In this document: positions 62,301 through 64,000 of the stretch, piece after piece | How the letters are laid out: each line of letters begins with the position of its first letter | Numbering within the stretch: the stretch's first letter is position 1 | Source of the DNA: Ottelia alismoides | Taxonomy: Eukaryota > Streptophyta > Magnoliopsida > Alismatales > Hydrocharitaceae | Length of the DNA stretch: 64,000 nucleotides | Assembly (NCBI GenBank): GCA_037367405.1 | Contig: JAZKJV010000151.1 | Location: forward strand, 248,001 to 312,000 | Direction of reading: 5' to 3' | The notes under the pieces: model-generated | The model's input: only the letters and a program-made list of their open reading frames with translations | The model's database searches: none | Told to the model about the DNA's origin: nothing | Translations under genes and position numbers: made by a program

Positions 62301-64000
62301 CCACTATCCATCTCCACCACCACCACCTGTCACGGTACCTGTCTCACCATTACCATTCCACTATACTCGTAGGCCTACTCTTGCTCATGGTCATTGCCCG
62401 TCATCCAGCTTGCCTGAGATATGTTCTGAAATATTTCTAATGATGGATCTGATGAGTTTTCTGAGCAGGAGGGTTTACAGAGACCAGCTGAGGAGACACA
62501 TGATTTACAGGAGACACATGATGTACCTATTGCTATACGAAAACAGAAGCGGAATTGTGCATCATATCCTATAGCATCTTCTGTATCATTTGATCGTCTT
62601 ACTGGTGATTTTAGGAACTTTGTTATTGCATTGTCAGCCGTGGATATTCCACGAAATTATCAAGATGCCCTGAAAGATAGTCGATAGCGCTTGGCCATGG
62701 ATGAAGAAATGGCCGCTCTTCAGTCACGTGGCACATGGAGTCTTGTTCCCGCACACCTGATGTGTCTCCAGTTAGTTGGAAGTTGGGTCTTCACAGTTAA
62801 GCAAAAGGCAGATGTAGTATTGACAGATACAAGGCTCGCCTTGTTGCTCGTGGCTTCACACAGACTTATAGGGTGGATTATCTGCATACATTCTCACCGG
62901 TTGCTCGTCACTCCACTCTGTGGATCCTCCTCTCAGTTGTTGTTACTCGTGATTGGTCGCTCTATCAATTAGATGTGAAGAATGCATTCCTATACGGTAA
63001 CTTACAGGAGGTAGTCTACATACAATAGCCACCTGGTTTTGCTGTTGAGAGGGAGTATCCTACGGTGTGCAGACTTCATAAGGCTATATATGGCCTTAAG
63101 CAGAGCCCCAGAGCTTGGTTCCAGAAGCTCTCAGACATGTTTGAGAAACAGGGGTACAGACGCTCTAATGCTGATCATTCCTTGTTTGTGCAGAAGACAA
63201 CTAGAGGTATCATTGCTATTATGGTGTATGTAGATGATATTCTGATTACAGGTGATGATGAACAAGGAATCCAGTGGGCAAAAGAAATGGTGGGACGTGA
63301 ATTCATCACCAAGGATCTTGGGGTTCTTAGATATTTTCTGGGACTAGAATTTGCCAGAAATCCTCATGGGTTGGTAATGACTCAGAGGAAATATGTCACG
63401 GACCTGTTGAGTGAAACAGGAAAGCTTGGTTGCCGACCTGCCACTACACCTATGGATCTCAGTATGAAATTATATGATGTTGATACTGATGAGGTGGACA
63501 AGAGAAGATACAGAGAACTAGTGGGCAAACTTCCCTATGTTACTATTGTCAGACCTGACATCTCATTTATTGTGAGTCGAGTGAGCCAGTTTCTGGAGCA
63601 ACCACATCAGGTACACATGGATGCTATACATAGGATACTCATGTATCTTAAATCATCTCCAGGTGTTGGTCTGTTGTTTAAGAAAGGTGAGGAGGTTACT
63701 ATATCAGCTTGTGCAGATGCAGATTATGCAGGATGTCCCAAGGATAGGAAGTCTACCACTGGGTTTGCAGTGTATGTTGGAGACTCTCTAGTCTCATGGA
63801 GAAGCAAAAAGCAAACGGTTGTAGCAAGGTCTAGTGTTGAATCTGAATATAGGGCTATGGCTCAGGTCAATACAGAAATGATGTGGATAAAGGTTGTGCT
63901 TGTTGATCTATGTATAGAAGTTCCGCTTCCTATGGCTTTGAAATGTGACAATCAGGCGGCTCTATTCATTGCAAATAATCCAGCATTTCATGAACGAACC
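62301..64000 (+). pseudogene. Copia RT-RNase H, truncated by window edge
   Basis: Pro-rich linker to 62390, then LAMDEEMAALQSRGTWSLVP (62691). The next blocks ([25 protein letters not shown]) are frameshifted up to about 63040. From about 63145 one frame is open to 64000: SNADHSLFVQKT, VYVDDILITGDD (catalytic site 63227-63238), KDLGVLRYFLGLEFA, PDISFIVSRVSQFLEQP, and RNase H CADADYAGCPKDRKSTTGF, ARSSVESEYRAM, KCDNQAALFIANNPAFHE. The 3' end lies outside the window. Confidence 0.88.

Larger units (their letters stand above)
53066..64000 (+). mobile_element. Plus-strand Ty1/copia element, interrupted twice, runs off window end
   Basis: 5' LTR 53066-53209, primer site 53210-53221, leader to 53799, gag in three pieces (53800-54121, 57942-58322, 60743-60993), protease/integrase 60997-62300, RT/RNase H to the window end. 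The interruptions are a minus-strand copia (54122-57941) and a complete LTR element (58323-60742). Without them the domain order gag-PR-INT-RT-RH is that of Ty1/copia. The 3' LTR lies beyond 64000. Confidence 0.92.

Noticed and set aside
1..64000. Endogenous pararetrovirus or other integrated virus
   Set aside because: All RT regions seen are copia, L1 or RTE type; no caulimovirid movement protein, coat protein or RT arrangement was seen.
1..64000. CRISPR arrays, bacterial operons, rRNA or functional tRNA genes
   Set aside because: Sequence is plant nuclear; the only tRNA-like signals are primer sites and SINE promoter boxes.

Overview
This is a transposon-saturated stretch of a nuclear flowering-plant genome. 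The evidence is plant Ty1/copia polyproteins whose LTRs abut an initiator-Met tRNA primer site, L1-type LINEs with CCHC and endonuclease/RT modules, an RTE-clade LINE, two Au-like SINEs, hAT-type MITEs, a long-LTR element with a tRNA-Asp primer site, and exons of a plant DRIP-type RING E3 ligase gene. I cannot name the species.

Only one host gene is supported. Four exons on the minus strand (23311-23632, 22809-23233, 22688-22738, 8983-9055) encode the middle and C-terminal part of a DREB2A-interacting-protein (DRIP)-like E3 ubiquitin ligase. All have GT-AG borders and compatible phases. The exons for the RING domain and the extreme C terminus were not found here. One intron is about 13.6 kb and is filled with mobile elements.

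Layout from the left: leader and 5' LTR of a minus-strand copia element (1-772) inserted in a minus-strand LINE (773-3520); AT-rich spacer (3521-6171); a deletion-derivative copia with target-site duplication (TSD) CCTAT (6177-8005); a DRIP exon; a composite copia (9807-12933); an opposite-strand copia relic, a hAT MITE carrying a 107-bp RTE tail, a LINE relic and a gypsy gag relic (12959-15750); a complete non-autonomous copia-type element with TSD TGGTT (17850-20512); a LINE RT relic (21305-22420); three DRIP exons; RTE copies in opposite orientations (23985-25070); a long degenerate LINE (25265-30690); a degenerate plus-strand copia holding a solo LTR (30690-34325); a hAT-like element (34385-41931) that contains two LINE insertions, one with a 5' inversion; a large LTR element with no recognisable pol (42397-52906); and a plus-strand copia (53066 to the window end) interrupted by a minus-strand copia (54122-57941) and a complete 2.4-kb non-autonomous LTR element (58323-60742).

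The most useful observations are the LINE with 5' inversion (twin-priming signature) and a 14-bp TSD, the young non-autonomous LTR element with its own 186-codon ORF of unknown function, the inverted repeat in the U3 of one LTR family with a compensatory change, the RT-less long-LTR element, and the DRIP gene stretched by nested insertions. All boundaries and identities were read by eye; no database search was run.
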